The translations under genes were made by a program, and so were the position numbers. A stretch of DNA of 64,000 bases, taken from Brachyspira hampsonii. GTDB lineage: Bacteria; Spirochaetota; Brachyspiria; Brachyspirales; Brachyspiraceae. The notes beneath the pieces were generated by a model. That model made no database searches, was not told the DNA's origin, and saw only the letters and a list, made by a program, of their open reading frames with translations. Location: contig NZ_MDCO01000012.1 in the NCBI RefSeq assembly GCF_001746205.1, forward strand, positions 310,001 to 374,000, read 5' to 3'. Shown piece by piece: positions 16,483-26,732 of the stretch. How positions within the stretch are numbered: the stretch's first letter is position 1; each line of letters begins with the position of its first letter.

Positions 16483-16917
16483 GTGAAAAAAGATTTTATT
16501 TTTTTAGCGGCGGTTGTTTTTTTATTGATTTCATGTGCTTCAGCTGTTAAAATTTCTGTAGAGGAAGAACAGTATCCTAAAATAATAGCTGAAAAAGGGT
16601 ATACTGAATTCGGTAATAAAAATTATAAAACTGCTATAGCCTATTATCAGTACATAATAGATAATTTTGATAGAGAAAATTATGCTAAAGATGTTGCTTG
16701 GGCTTATTATGAAATAGGGTTTTGCTATTATTATCAGAAAAAGTATGAGGAAGCTTTAGAATATTTTGATATAGTTTTGAATAATTTTACGGTTTTGCCG
16801 CCTAAAATTTTAGCTCAAAAGGTTATTCAGGATATTTATGAAGAAAAACCTAAATTAAAACCTCCGGAAATTATAGAAGAGGAAATAGAAGTTATTGAAG
16901 AAAATATAGACTCATGA
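16483..16917 (+). CDS. TPR lipoprotein (BamD-like layout)
   Basis: 144 residues, GTG start at 16483. The signal peptide ends in the lipobox LISC (Cys at about residue 18). Two TPR units follow: GYTEFGNKNYKTAIAYYQYI and AYYEIGFCYYYQKKYEEALEYFDIVL. The short form resembles outer-membrane assembly lipoproteins of the BamD/ComL type, which usually have five TPRs; here only two are seen, so I do not name it. A Glu/Ile-rich tail ends the protein. Its stop overlaps the next ATG by four bases. Confidence 0.75.
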   Translation: MKKDFIFLAAVVFLLISCASAVKISVEEEQYPKIIAEKGYTEFGNKNYKTAIAYYQYIIDNFDRENYAKDVAWAYYEIGFCYYYQKKYEEALEYFDIVLNNFTVLPPKILAQKVIQDIYEEKPKLKPPEIIEEEIEVIEENIDS

Positions 16918-18641
16918 AAAAAGAAAGTAGTATTACTAAGAGTATTATATTAAGTTTTCTATTACTTAGTATTTTAAGTATATTTGTTATACTTTTTGTA
17001 TATATCTTGTATAGAAGAGGAGAAGGAGAGGATTATGCTCTTTCTACTTATATTTTGTACAGTTTGGTATTTTTTAAAAGCTATATACCCTATGTAATAG
17101 CATTATCAGTTTATTTTTCATTTTTTAGAGCTAAATATTTACATCAGGAAAGTATATCAAAGGTTATAGCTTATCCTATAGGATTAATTGTTTTACTTGT
17201 TTGTTTTTATGCAGTATATGATTATTCTTTCACCAATATATTTATTTCTAAGCTGAAAGAATATAATAGCATTAGAGAAGCAAAACTATATTATGAATAT
17301 GAATTAAAGCTAAAAAATGAGGCGTATGAAGCAGCAAGAGTAGAATTGATGGCAGGAAATTTGGATGCTGCATCTAGTTTAGCAGAAGAAGCTTTATTTT
17401 ACGATAAAAATGATGGAAATACTCTTTTGCTCATTAAATCCATACAAAAAGAAAAAATGCTTAAAGAGGCTGAACTTCATAAAGAAAAATTTAATAACAT
17501 AACTAATTTAATGAGTTTAGGTACTAGAGAGTTCAGTTTATCTAATTATAATTCAGCAAGTAAATATTTTAGTCAGGTATTGGAATTGGATAATAATAAT
17601 CCTATGGCATTGTACTATATGAATAGGATTAATATAGCTATGAATAAAAAGCCTTTGTATTATGGTAATCTTACCCCTCAGGAGGCATCTATATATGCTA
17701 AATTATCAGAAGCTATTGATATGTATGAAAGCGGATATTTATGGAAGGCTTATGATAATATTTCTAAGCTTTATTTGAATTATCCTAATATAGCTGAAAT
17801 AAATAATTATTATTCTATTATAAGAGATGCTATAAGCAGATATGATTTCTTTATTAAAGAGGCACAAGAGGTTAGAGATGCGTATATTGATAATCCTGAT
17901 TTATTGAAATATTCTTCTGATTTTAGTCATAATGGTATAAATTTGATGTTAAGTAAGAATGTTTTGCTGTCTTCAGCAACTAGTGCCGTATTTAAAAATG
18001 GTTTGTATATATTTGATATTTCACTTATAGAGTTTGATGATGAATTGAAAATTGTAAGATGTGATAATTTTTTATATGGAAAAATAGCTGACTCTTTTAA
18101 TTCTACAAATAATGTTAAAAATATAATATTGAAGGCTTATTTTGATACTAATAAAAATGAATACATATATAATGACGCTGTTAGCATGGTTATTCCTATT
18201 AATATATCATACAGTACATTAGATATTATTAAGAATTATACTTCTATAAATTTAAAATATGTTAATTTATTAGAACTATTTACATTAAGAAATGAAATCA
18301 AAAAGATTGGATATTCAGATAAAGATATTAATTTTGAACTTTTAGTTAAGAATATAGAACCTATAGCTTATTTATTTTTATTTATGATAATAGCATATTA
18401 TTCATTCAGATTTAGACTTGCAGCCTCTACTGATAAATTTCATTTCTACAATAGAATTACAGGTGTTTTAGGTACCTTATTATTTGTTATAGTTTATAAA
18501 GTTTTAATAAATTATCTTGTAATGTTAATGTTAATGGCATCCCATATAACTATTAGTGTTATTATTGTTGTTATTATATTTGCATTCCTTATACTATATG
18601 TTATATTCCAAATGGCCAGAATTCCTAGAGATGTTAGATAA
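16914..18641 (+). CDS. Membrane protein with internal TPR domain
   Basis: 575 residues. Three hydrophobic helices are found in the first 115 residues, and three at the end (about 480-565). Between them is a soluble domain with TPR-like pairs (ELMAGNLDAASSLAEEALFY; YNSASKYFSQVLELDNNNPM) and a strand-rich part (about 340-460). It overlaps the TPR lipoprotein gene by four bases and rsmA by eleven, so translation is coupled. The three-plus-three helix layout recalls LptF/LptG, but no sequence motif supports that. Probably works with the lipoprotein in the envelope. Confidence 0.7.
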   Translation: MKKESSITKSIILSFLLLSILSIFVILFVYILYRRGEGEDYALSTYILYSLVFFKSYIPYVIALSVYFSFFRAKYLHQESISKVIAYPIGLIVLLVCFYAVYDYSFTNIFISKLKEYNSIREAKLYYEYELKLKNEAYEAARVELMAGNLDAASSLAEEALFYDKNDGNTLLLIKSIQKEKMLKEAELHKEKFNNITNLMSLGTREFSLSNYNSASKYFSQVLELDNNNPMALYYMNRINIAMNKKPLYYGNLTPQEASIYAKLSEAIDMYESGYLWKAYDNISKLYLNYPNIAEINNYYSIIRDAISRYDFFIKEAQEVRDAYIDNPDLLKYSSDFSHNGINLMLSKNVLLSSATSAVFKNGLYIFDISLIEFDDELKIVRCDNFLYGKIADSFNSTNNVKNIILKAYFDTNKNEYIYNDAVSMVIPINISYSTLDIIKNYTSINLKYVNLLELFTLRNEIKKIGYSDKDINFELLVKNIEPIAYLFLFMIIAYYSFRFRLAASTDKFHFYNRITGVLGTLLFVIVYKVLINYLVMLMLMASHITISVIIVVIIFAFLILYVIFQMARIPRDVR

Positions 18642-19476
18642 TTTATATTCAAAAAGAGAAGTTACAGAATATTTGAAATGCAAGTCTATATTTCCTAATA
18701 AAAATAGAGGTCAGAATTTTTTATGCGATAAGAATATAGCATATAATATTGCAAATACAGTTCCAAATAATTTGCTGAGATCTGAATATGCATTAGAGAT
18801 AGGAGGAGGGCTTGGTTCTTTAAGTAATATGCTTTATTCTATATATAAAAATAATCTTACTATAGTAGAATATGATAATGCTTTATATAACCATTTAATA
18901 GAAAAGTTTAATAATATTAATATAATACATAAAGATATACTAACATTTAATATTCCAGATTCAGAAAGAAAATATGATATATATGGAAATATACCATACA
19001 ATATAGCAAGTCCTATAATAGAATGGCTTTTATATGAATCTTATGATAAATGGAACTATGCTGTATTTATGGTTCAAAGTGATTTTGCCCAGAGACTTAT
19101 AGCAAAAGAAAATACGGAGAACTATTCTTCTTTAACTTTATTTGCGAATTTTATGTCTGATATTAAATTGGAATTTAATGTTTCAAAAGATGTGTTTTAT
19201 CCTATTCCAAAGGTTACTTCATCAGTTATAAGTATTATACCTAAAAAGGCTGATATTAATATAATTGAAGTATTTAAATCTGTTTCAAAGACTCTATTTC
19301 ATAATAGAAGAAAAACTATACGAAATAATTTTATTAATTCCCCATATTTGAATATAGATAAAGCATATATTGATGAAATATTTAATAAGGCTAATATTGA
19401 CGGAAATATAAGAGGAGAAACTTTGCCTATAGATAAAGTTATAGAACTTTCCAATATAGTAAAGGAATATATTTAA
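18631..19476 (+). CDS. rsmA: 16S rRNA dimethyladenosine transferase RsmA/KsgA
   Basis: 281 residues. Dimethylates two adjacent adenines near the 3' end of 16S rRNA using SAM. Visible motifs: the opening KNRGQNFLCD, the SAM-binding ALEIGGGLGSLS, the motif IV NIPYNIASPI, and the C-terminal NRRKTIRNNF helix region. The start at 18631 has AGAG directly before it and gives the usual N-terminus; a longer frame from 18556 lies inside the previous gene. Its end overlaps the convergent lipoprotein gene by four bases. Confidence 0.93.
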   Translation: MLDNLYSKREVTEYLKCKSIFPNKNRGQNFLCDKNIAYNIANTVPNNLLRSEYALEIGGGLGSLSNMLYSIYKNNLTIVEYDNALYNHLIEKFNNINIIHKDILTFNIPDSERKYDIYGNIPYNIASPIIEWLLYESYDKWNYAVFMVQSDFAQRLIAKENTENYSSLTLFANFMSDIKLEFNVSKDVFYPIPKVTSSVISIIPKKADINIIEVFKSVSKTLFHNRRKTIRNNFINSPYLNIDKAYIDEIFNKANIDGNIRGETLPIDKVIELSNIVKEYI

Positions 19477-20036
19477 TTATTAGTATTAGAAGAATCTACA
19501 ATTCTAACAGATTTAATAATATTTTCTATTTCTTTATCATCTTTTTTGCTATTAGCATTGTACATACATATTATTTGAAGCAGTCCGTTTTCATGAACCA
19601 TTGAAAAAGATTTATGATAAGTTTTATTAGGACCATAGTAAAAACTAAGTAAAATTTTATAAGAATCGCTTGGTCCTTCTACAAGTCCTTCATTAACTAT
19701 TTCAAATTCTTTAATAAATTGATTGTTTTTTAATCCATTTACTATATCGTTTCTTGCTTTTTCTAAAGTTATAGCTCCATTATATATAGGCTTATATTTT
19801 GTATATGCAACAGTGTATATAGCTGTATTTCTTTCTACTCCATAAGATTCATTGAATGCCACTGTATTATCAATGGCAACTGTACCATCTAAGAATCCTA
19901 CTTTAAAATCTTCCGGCACATCTACTGCTATATTTGTAAGAGTTATAGTTTTAGTTCTTTGACCGCATGAAGAGAATAATAATATAATTGAAATTATTAT
20001 CAGAGTATTAATTAAATTTTTCAATATTTTATCCAT
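19473..20036 (-). CDS. Putative lipoprotein
   Basis: 187 residues from ATG 20036. The signal segment NLINTLIIISIILLFSSC ends in a lipobox (LFSSC). The mature part contains a pattern (VPEDFKVGFLDG ... VERNTAIYTVAY ... KSFSMVHENGLLQIICMY) common in small lipoproteins that resemble PsbP/DcrB-like folds; this is a weak guess. Monocistronic on the minus strand and convergent with rsmA. Confidence 0.7.
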   Translation of the reverse strand: MDKILKNLINTLIIISIILLFSSCGQRTKTITLTNIAVDVPEDFKVGFLDGTVAIDNTVAFNESYGVERNTAIYTVAYTKYKPIYNGAITLEKARNDIVNGLKNNQFIKEFEIVNEGLVEGPSDSYKILLSFYYGPNKTYHKSFSMVHENGLLQIICMYNANSKKDDKEIENIIKSVRIVDSSNTNN

Positions 20037-20204
20037 ACTAATATTATATACCATATTATATATTTTTAAAGTAAAAATTATAATATATTTATTTTTTTTA
20101 TAAAAATAAAAAATTATTTTTAATTATTGAATTATTTTTTTATATTTAAATATATATTTGATTTTAATTTTGAATGAAAATAAGAATTGAAAGGATACTT
20201 TATA

Positions 20205-21638
20205 ATGAGAAAAACAAAAATAATAGCAACTTTAGGACCAAGATGGTCCAATGAAGATATGATAAGAAAGATTATAGAAAATGGTGCAGATGTATGCAGG
20301 TTAAATTTTTCTTTTGGAACTTATGATGAGCATTTAGAGAGAATAAACATAATAAGAAAAGTATCGAATGAGTTAAAAAAACCTGTTGCAATATTAGCAG
20401 ATTTGCAAGGACCTAAAATAAGAATAGGTAAATTGAAAGAGCCTATTACTGTAAAAGAAGGCGACATAGTAAAACTTAGCGGATATAAAGAAACTAATGA
20501 TGAAAGTATAATACCTACAACACATTCTAATATAGCCCATGATGTAAAATCTGGTTCTATGCTATTAATATCTGACGGTACTATACAGCTTATAGTAGAA
20601 TCAAGTGATGAGGCTTCAAAACTTGTTGTATGTAAGGTTATAACAGGAGGTACTATATTAAGCAGTAAGGGTATTAATCTTCCTGGGGCACATGTTACAA
20701 CAGAAGTTCTTACTGAAAAAGATGTTAATGATGCTTTATTCGCTGCTAAGAATGGGGTTAATTATTTAGGAATGAGTTTTGTAAGAAAGGCTGAAGATGT
20801 TATTAGGCTTAGAAGGATATTAGATGATAATAATCTTAATGATGTTGGTATTGTTTCAAAAATAGAAAATACTGAATCGCTTGAGAATTTAGAAGATATA
20901 ATAAAGCATTCTGACGGCGTAATGGTGGCTAGAGGAGATTTAGGAGTAGAAATACCATTTGGAGAAGTACCTGTTTGGCAGAAAAAGATATTAAAAATGG
21001 CAAATGATATAGGAAAAATCACTATTATAGCAACCCAAATGCTTGAAAGTATGACAAAAAGTCCTGTGCCTTCAAGAGCTGAGGCTAGTGATGTTGCTAA
21101 TGCTGTTTTAGATGGTACTGATGTTGTTATGATGTCTGCAGAAACTGCTTCTGGAGATTATCCTATAGAATCTGTTAAAGCTATGGTTTCTATAGTAGAG
21201 GCGGCGGAAAGATCTGTTATAAGAGATTTGCATGAAAATATGTCTTATTTAGACAGGGGAGTTAATGATGCATTGACTGACAGTGCTTCTTATTTATCAT
21301 ATTGTTTAGATAATAAAGTTATTATTGCTCTTTCAAGATCAGGACATACTGTTAAAAATTTATCTAAAAAAAGACCTAAAACGCCTATAGTTTTTATGTC
21401 TGCTGATACTGATTTATGTAACAGGCTTTCTATATGTCATAATGTTTATACTATACTCATGCCTGAAGATTTGAATTTCAGTGCCGGTATAAGTCATGGC
21501 GGACAGATTGATATACTCGAAGATACATTAATCAAACATAATTTAGCTAATCATGGAGATATTGCTATAGTTGTCAGCGGAAGCAAATGGCAGGGAAGAT
21601 GGCAGGAAAACAGTGTTCGTGTAGTTGTAATACATTAA
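20205..21638 (+). CDS. pyk: Pyruvate kinase
   Basis: 477 residues; converts phosphoenolpyruvate and ADP to pyruvate and ATP in glycolysis. Motifs: KIIATLGPRW at the start, the ADP-site NFSFGTYDEH (usually NFSHG), ADLQGPKIRIG, the KIENTE segment, the active-site MVARGDLGVE, and ATQMLESM with VMMSAETASGDYP. The start at 20205 is preceded by GAAAGGATAC. A perfect terminator follows. The Ser-Phe variant in NFSFG replaces the common His. Confidence 0.95.
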   Translation: MRKTKIIATLGPRWSNEDMIRKIIENGADVCRLNFSFGTYDEHLERINIIRKVSNELKKPVAILADLQGPKIRIGKLKEPITVKEGDIVKLSGYKETNDESIIPTTHSNIAHDVKSGSMLLISDGTIQLIVESSDEASKLVVCKVITGGTILSSKGINLPGAHVTTEVLTEKDVNDALFAAKNGVNYLGMSFVRKAEDVIRLRRILDDNNLNDVGIVSKIENTESLENLEDIIKHSDGVMVARGDLGVEIPFGEVPVWQKKILKMANDIGKITIIATQMLESMTKSPVPSRAEASDVANAVLDGTDVVMMSAETASGDYPIESVKAMVSIVEAAERSVIRDLHENMSYLDRGVNDALTDSASYLSYCLDNKVIIALSRSGHTVKNLSKKRPKTPIVFMSADTDLCNRLSICHNVYTILMPEDLNFSAGISHGGQIDILEDTLIKHNLANHGDIAIVVSGSKWQGRWQENSVRVVVIH

Positions 21639-21661
21639 TTTATATATTATATGGTTTTCAA

Positions 21662-21693
21662 GGATTACTATTAATTATAGTAATCCTTTTTTT
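21662..21693 (+). terminator. Rho-independent terminator of pyk
   Basis: Perfect ten-base stem GGATTACTAT (21662-21671) and ATAGTAATCC (21677-21686), five-base loop, then seven T. Confidence 0.9.
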
Positions 21694-21840
21694 AATCTTT
21701 TATTAATTATATGTTTATATAATTGTATTATATAACAAAAAATTAAATAAAAAATTAATATTTTATAAATTACTGCTTGAAGTAATTTTGAAATTTTGTA
21801 TAATATTATGATTAATAAAAACTTTATGGAGTGGTTTTAT

Positions 21841-23229
21841 ATGGATAATGAAAAAAGAGAGAGGTTATCTAATAGAATTGGTTTTATTATTGTATCGGCC
21901 GGATGTGCTATAGGGCTTGGCAATATATGGCGATTTCCTTATATAACAGGAAAATACGGAGGAGCTCTTTTTGTCATTATATATTTAATATGTTTAGCTA
22001 TTGTAGGGCTTCCTATACTTATAATGGAATTTAGTATAGGAAGGGCAGGACAAAAAGATATTGCAGGTTCATATAAGGTAATAGAGAAAAAAGGTTCCAA
22101 ATGGCATTTAATCGGCTATGTGCAAATGCTAGGCTGTTTAATACTTATGATGTTTTATACTAGTGTTACAGGCTGGACTATCACTTATGCCTATTATATG
22201 GCTTCAGGAGTTACTTTGGGACTTACACCTGATGGTATAGCTGAGTTTTTTGGTAAGATGCTTTCAAATCCTGCGATAATGGTTTTCAGTTTATTCATTG
22301 CTGTATTTTTAGGAATATTGATATGCTTTAAAGGACTGCAAAAAGGCGTTGAAAGGGCATCTAAAATTATGATGTCGTCATTATTTGTTATAGTAATAGT
22401 ATTAATAATTAGATCTGTTACTTTAGAAGGTGCTGTAGAGGGTATAAAATTCTATTTGCTTCCTGATTTATCAAAAATGGTTGATGGAGGAATAGAGAAG
22501 TTTTTTGAGGTTATATATGCAGCTTTAGGGCAGGCATTTTTTACATTGGGAATTGGTGTAGGCAGTATGACTATATTTGGAAGCTATATAGGAAAGGAAA
22601 GATCCTTAACTAATGAATCTATAATAATAGTGATATTAGATACTTTGATAGCATTTCTTGCTGGGCTTGTTATATTTCCGGCTTGTTTTGCATTTGGAGT
22701 TAATCCTGGGGAGGGAGCTGGTTTAGCTTTTGTAACATTGCCTAATATATTTAATTCAATGCCTATGCCTAGATTATGGGGGACATTGTTCTTTTTATTT
22801 TTAGCTATGGCTGCATTAACTACTGTTATTACTGTATTTGAAAATTTAATAGCTTTTACTATGTCTGAATTTAATATGCCTAGAAATAAGGCTTCTATAT
22901 TAGTGGGAATAGTAGTATTTATATGTTCGCTTCCTACTGCTTTGGGTTTCAATGTATTGTCATTCATACAGCCTATGGGACAAAATACTAGCTTTTTAGA
23001 TTTATTTGATTTTATAGTAAGTTATAATTTGGTTGAGCTTGGAGGTATATATATAATAATATTCTGTGTATCAAAATATGGCTGGGGCTGGGATAATTTT
23101 ATTAATGAAGTAGATTCTGGTTTAGGAATAAAATTTCCTAAATTTTCCAGATTTTATGTAACTTATTTTCTGCCTGTAATATTATTTGCTATGTTTATTA
23201 TTAATTATATATATAAATTTTTTATTTAG
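21841..23229 (+). CDS. Sodium-dependent transporter of the NSS/SNF family
   Basis: 462 residues, about twelve helices, LeuT-fold. Recognised by the helix-1 signature GCAIGLGNIWRFPYITGKYG (about 22-41), by LPILIMEFSIGRAGQ, and by the long conserved IYAALGQAFFTLGIGVGSM of helix 6. NSS members import amino acids or related small molecules with Na+; the substrate here cannot be told from sequence. The start at 21841 has GGAG nine bases upstream. A second ATG at 21826 is possible. Flanked by terminators, so it is a single-gene unit. Confidence 0.9.
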   Translation: MDNEKRERLSNRIGFIIVSAGCAIGLGNIWRFPYITGKYGGALFVIIYLICLAIVGLPILIMEFSIGRAGQKDIAGSYKVIEKKGSKWHLIGYVQMLGCLILMMFYTSVTGWTITYAYYMASGVTLGLTPDGIAEFFGKMLSNPAIMVFSLFIAVFLGILICFKGLQKGVERASKIMMSSLFVIVIVLIIRSVTLEGAVEGIKFYLLPDLSKMVDGGIEKFFEVIYAALGQAFFTLGIGVGSMTIFGSYIGKERSLTNESIIIVILDTLIAFLAGLVIFPACFAFGVNPGEGAGLAFVTLPNIFNSMPMPRLWGTLFFLFLAMAALTTVITVFENLIAFTMSEFNMPRNKASILVGIVVFICSLPTALGFNVLSFIQPMGQNTSFLDLFDFIVSYNLVELGGIYIIIFCVSKYGWGWDNFINEVDSGLGIKFPKFSRFYVTYFLPVILFAMFIINYIYKFFI

Positions 23230-23249
23230 AGTATTGAATTAAATATTAT

Positions 23250-23285
23250 AGCCAAGTATAGTTTTATACTTGGCTTTACTTATTG
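23250..23285 (+). terminator. Rho-independent terminator of the NSS transporter
   Basis: AGCCAAGTATA (23250-23260) pairs with TATACTTGGCT (23265-23275), four-base loop, followed by T-rich DNA. Confidence 0.8.
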
Positions 23286-23611
23286 TTTTTATAGTTTTTA
23301 TTCGTTTATATAGTCAGAATAGTAAATATTGTCTTTAATATTTTTTTATGTTATACTTATAATCATCAAATATTTTCTATAGATAATTTAATAATAAAAA
23401 ATTAATTAAATTTCTAATTACAAAATATATTTATTTAATATCAGGTTCAGTTACTATAATATTAATTGAATTTTTAAATAATAAAAGCAGATTTATAATA
23501 GTTATATAGGTTAAGTGATATGTTAATCAAATTTTGTAAGATTGATAAAAATATAAATTGAGTATTTTATAAAATAAATTATTTCTTAAAATTATATTAG
23601 GAGTTATTAAG
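23286..23611. other. Gene-free AT-rich spacer
   Basis: No coding frame, repeat or hairpin of note was found between the transporter terminator and the thioesterase gene. A GGAGTT just before 23612 serves the next gene. Confidence 0.5.
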
Positions 23612-24028
23612 ATGGGAGAAAAAGAAATTTTTGAAAGAATAAAAAAAAGATTTGAATCTCAGGATTTTTTATCTTTTGTTGGAATGAAGCTTGAACATGT
23701 AGAAAAGGGAAAAGCCGTAATATCATGTGAGAATAAAAAAGAGTTTTCACAATATTTGGGATATATGCATGGAGGTATGGTTTCAGCTATTGCCGATACC
23801 GCAGGAGGTCATGCTGCTGCTACTATGCTTGAGGAGGGATATAAAACAGTAACTTCTGAATTGAAAATACACTTTTTAAAGCCCGTTGTTTCTAAAAAAG
23901 TAATAGCTACAGGAGAGGTTATAAGTGCCGGTAAAAAATTAATCATAGTAGAAGCTGTTCTAAGAGATGAAGAAGATAATATGCTTGCTAAAATGATAGC
24001 TACTATGTTCGTAATAGAACCTTCTTAA
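23612..24028 (+). CDS. PaaI-type hotdog-fold thioesterase
   Basis: 138 residues. Hotdog fold with the PaaI-family active-site segment YMHGGMVSAIADTAGG (about 49-64), in which HGG and the following Asp are the catalytic features. Closing strands read VTSELKIHFLKPV. It hydrolyses acyl-CoA thioesters, substrate unknown. AGGAG precedes the ATG. The gene stands alone between a transporter terminator and a palindromic element. Confidence 0.88.
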   Translation: MGEKEIFERIKKRFESQDFLSFVGMKLEHVEKGKAVISCENKKEFSQYLGYMHGGMVSAIADTAGGHAAATMLEEGYKTVTSELKIHFLKPVVSKKVIATGEVISAGKKLIIVEAVLRDEEDNMLAKMIATMFVIEPS

Positions 24029-24082
24029 AAATTATTTTTATAGTGCAGATATTGTAATAAGGTTTTAAAATATATTTTCATT

Positions 24083-24280
24083 CCCCGCCCATTTTTATTT
24101 ATTGCATTTATTTATATTTTAATGCTTATTATTTTATCAATTAAATATAATTTTTAAAGCACCCACCCTAGCTTTATTTAAATTTTTTGTTATTTATACC
24201 GCACGATAAATAGGAATTAGTTTACAATTATTCACTGAATTATTAATTAGTTTAAATTTAAAATCTATTTACCGTGCGTA
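24083..24280. repeat. Fixed-geometry palindromic element, half copy
   Basis: Left-facing copy: CCCCGCCC at 24083, CCCACCC at 24162 (79 bp), CGCACG at 24200 (37 bp between outer ends), CGTGCG at 24273 (73 bp). It occupies most of the 425-base gap between the thioesterase and the M20 peptidase; the remaining 170 bases are AT-rich with no gene. Confidence 0.7.
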
Positions 24281-24453
24281 TGTATCATAATATTAATTTC
24301 ATAAAGAAATATAATATTTATATCTAATATTTGTTTTAAGTATTATGATTTTTAGTTTGATATGTCATAAAAATAAATCTATATATAATTAAATTATTGA
24401 CTTAATAATTTTTATTTATATACTAATACAAAATAATTATTAAGGCAGATAAA

Positions 24454-25602
24454 ATGGATTACAAAAAATTAAATGATATTATAGTTTCGATGAGAAGAGA
24501 TCTGCATCAAATTCCTGAAGTTGGAACAGATCTTCCTCAGACAAAAAATTATGTTACAAATAAATTAAAAGAATTAGGACTTTCCTATAAAGAATCTTCA
24601 CTTGACAGCGGATTAGTCTGCGATATAGGAAGCGGAGATAATGTGGTTGCTATAAGAGCAGATATGGATGCTTTACCTATACAGGAAGAAACAGGATTCG
24701 AATATGCTTCTAAAAACGGAAATATGCATGCGTGCGGACATGATGTACATACTGCTTGTCTTTTAGGTGCGGCACATTACTTGAAGGAAAATGAATCAAG
24801 GTTGAAAGGTACTGTAAGACTTGTATTTCAGGCAGCAGAAGAATTGGCAGTAGGGGCACATAATATGCTTAATTCAGGTTTACTGAATGGAGTTAAAGCT
24901 ATAGTTGGCACACATATAGGTACTTTGTCTGCAGATACACCAAGCGGAGAGTTTATATTAAAAGAAGGTCCTTTAATGGCTTCTAATGACAGGATATTTA
25001 TTAAAGTTATAGGAAAAGGTTCACATGGAGCATATCCTCATCTTTCTGTTGATCCTATTCTTACAGCAAGTCAAATAGTACAGGGTATTTATAATATAAA
25101 AAGCAGAGAAATACTTGCCACAGAGCCTGTTATAATATCTATATGTATGATACATGGCGGAACTCAATATAATGTAATACCTACAGAAGTAAATATTGAA
25201 GGTACTTTCAGAACTTTCAGCGAGGAGAATAGAGCATTCATAACAGAAAGAATAAAAGAGGTGGCAGAATCTATTGCAGTAGCCAACAGAGCCAAAGCTG
25301 AAGTTGTGATAAAAAGAAGAGGAGCACCTGTTGTTAATAATGCGAAAATATACGAGCAGTTAAATGAAGTTTGTAATGAACTTGGATTTAAAAAAGCATC
25401 TCATTATAGTTTATCTATGGCTGGTGAAGATTTTGCTGATTATTTGGAGAAGATTGAGGGAGCTTTTATATTATTTTCTACTATGACAGAAAAGAATATA
25501 GCTCATCATAATAGTAAATTTGAAGTAGATGAGTCAAAATTATATCAGCCTCCTGTTTTGATGAGTGAATGGGCTATTAAATATTTAGAAAATAATAAAT
25601 GA
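24454..25602 (+). CDS. M20D-family amidohydrolase / N-acyl amino acid hydrolase
   Basis: 382 residues. Zinc-dependent M20 peptidase, of the hippurate hydrolase / IAA-amino acid hydrolase type. Motifs: RRDLHQIPEVG near the start, ADMDALPIQEETG, the metal-binding MHACGHDVHTACLLGAA (about 91-107), the catalytic QAAEE (about 129-133), the dimerisation-domain GKGSHGAYPH, and the closing MAGEDFADYL. Releases amino acids from N-acyl derivatives; the exact substrate is not shown. Cytoplasmic. An AAGGCAG motif precedes the start. Confidence 0.9.
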   Translation: MDYKKLNDIIVSMRRDLHQIPEVGTDLPQTKNYVTNKLKELGLSYKESSLDSGLVCDIGSGDNVVAIRADMDALPIQEETGFEYASKNGNMHACGHDVHTACLLGAAHYLKENESRLKGTVRLVFQAAEELAVGAHNMLNSGLLNGVKAIVGTHIGTLSADTPSGEFILKEGPLMASNDRIFIKVIGKGSHGAYPHLSVDPILTASQIVQGIYNIKSREILATEPVIISICMIHGGTQYNVIPTEVNIEGTFRTFSEENRAFITERIKEVAESIAVANRAKAEVVIKRRGAPVVNNAKIYEQLNEVCNELGFKKASHYSLSMAGEDFADYLEKIEGAFILFSTMTEKNIAHHNSKFEVDESKLYQPPVLMSEWAIKYLENNK

Positions 25603-25651
25603 TTATAATTAAAAAAATTAATATATTGATTAAAAATTATTGGGATATGCT

Positions 25652-26620
25652 GTGAACTATAATGAAAAACATTTAAAAAAAATAGATGAAGCCCTAGAAA
25701 AAGCAGAACTTCTTTATGATAAATGTATTTGCTGCGGACATATATGCAATGTTAATCGCAATGAAAATAAAATAGGCAGATGCAAAATTTGTGAAGATAC
25801 CAATCATATAAAAACTGCATCTCATACTTTGCATTTCGGAGAGGAACCTATGATTGTAGGCGAAGGCGGAAGCGGTACAGTATTTTTTTCTAGCTGTAAT
25901 TTGAGTTGCGTATTCTGTCAGAATTATCAAATAAGTTCTGAAGGATTGGGTGATATAATTGATGTTGAAACTTTGTCAGATTATTTTTTGGATTTAGAAA
26001 GACAAGGTGCAGAAAATATTAATCTGGTGAGTGCGACGCATGTTATTTATCCTGTGTTAAAAGGTTTAAAAATAGCTTTAGAAAAAGGGCTTAATCTTTC
26101 TATAGTTTATAATACCAATGGTTATGATACTAAAGAGTTATTGGATTGTTTAGACGGTATTGTAGATATATATTTACCTGATTTAAAATATGTATTTGAT
26201 GATAAGGCTTTTAAATATTCTAGGGCTGAAAATTATTTTAGCATTGCAATAAATGCAATAGAGATAATGAAAAAGCAAATCGGTGATTTAGTTGTTAATG
26301 AAAAAGGCATTGCTGAAAGCGGGATAATAATAAGGCATTTAATACTTCCGAATAATGAGTCTGATTCTTATGATGTATTAATAGAACTTAAGGAGAGAGG
26401 TTTTTTAAATACGGCTATATCTTTGATGTCGCAGTATAATCCCAAATTTAAAGCTTGTAATTTTGAAAATATAAACAGAAAGCTGTATAAAAAAGAGTAT
26501 GATGATTTAGTTGATTATGCTTTGGATTTAGGATTTGAAAATTTATTTATTCAGGAAATTGAAAGCTCTGATAATTATAATCCTGATTTCACTAAAGAAA
26601 AACCTTTTCAGATGCAGTGA
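25652..26620 (+). CDS. Radical SAM protein of the PflX / AmmeMemoRadiSam-like type
   Basis: 322 residues from GTG 25652, chosen because GGGA lies six bases upstream; TTG at 25640 is an alternative. The radical SAM cluster motif is SCNLSCVFCQNYQ (about 84-96). Ahead of it is a Cys-rich region (CICCGHIC and GRCKIC). This layout matches putative pyruvate formate-lyase activating proteins (PflX). An auxiliary metal site is plausible from the extra cysteines. Its partner enzyme is not in the window. Follows the M20 gene by about 50 bases, perhaps in the same transcript. Confidence 0.83.
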   Translation: MNYNEKHLKKIDEALEKAELLYDKCICCGHICNVNRNENKIGRCKICEDTNHIKTASHTLHFGEEPMIVGEGGSGTVFFSSCNLSCVFCQNYQISSEGLGDIIDVETLSDYFLDLERQGAENINLVSATHVIYPVLKGLKIALEKGLNLSIVYNTNGYDTKELLDCLDGIVDIYLPDLKYVFDDKAFKYSRAENYFSIAINAIEIMKKQIGDLVVNEKGIAESGIIIRHLILPNNESDSYDVLIELKERGFLNTAISLMSQYNPKFKACNFENINRKLYKKEYDDLVDYALDLGFENLFIQEIESSDNYNPDFTKEKPFQMQ

Positions 26621-26659
26621 TATATATTTATATTTTAAATTTAATTAAATGGTTTTATT

Positions 26660-26687
26660 TTGACAAAAATATTATATGATGTATAAT
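26660..26687 (+). promoter_or_regulatory. Sigma-70-type promoter for the HEAT / MinD-like pair
   Basis: TTGACA (26660-26665), 16 bases, TATAAT (26682-26687); 45 bases before the ATG at 26733. Confidence 0.75.
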
Positions 26688-26732
26688 ATATAATGAGTAT
26701 AGTGTTATTTATTAGATTTTAAGGAAGAAACT

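Noticed and set aside
16914-18641. LptF or LptG permease
   Set aside because: Only the three-plus-three helix layout agrees; the middle domain is TPR-like and no LptF/G motif was found.
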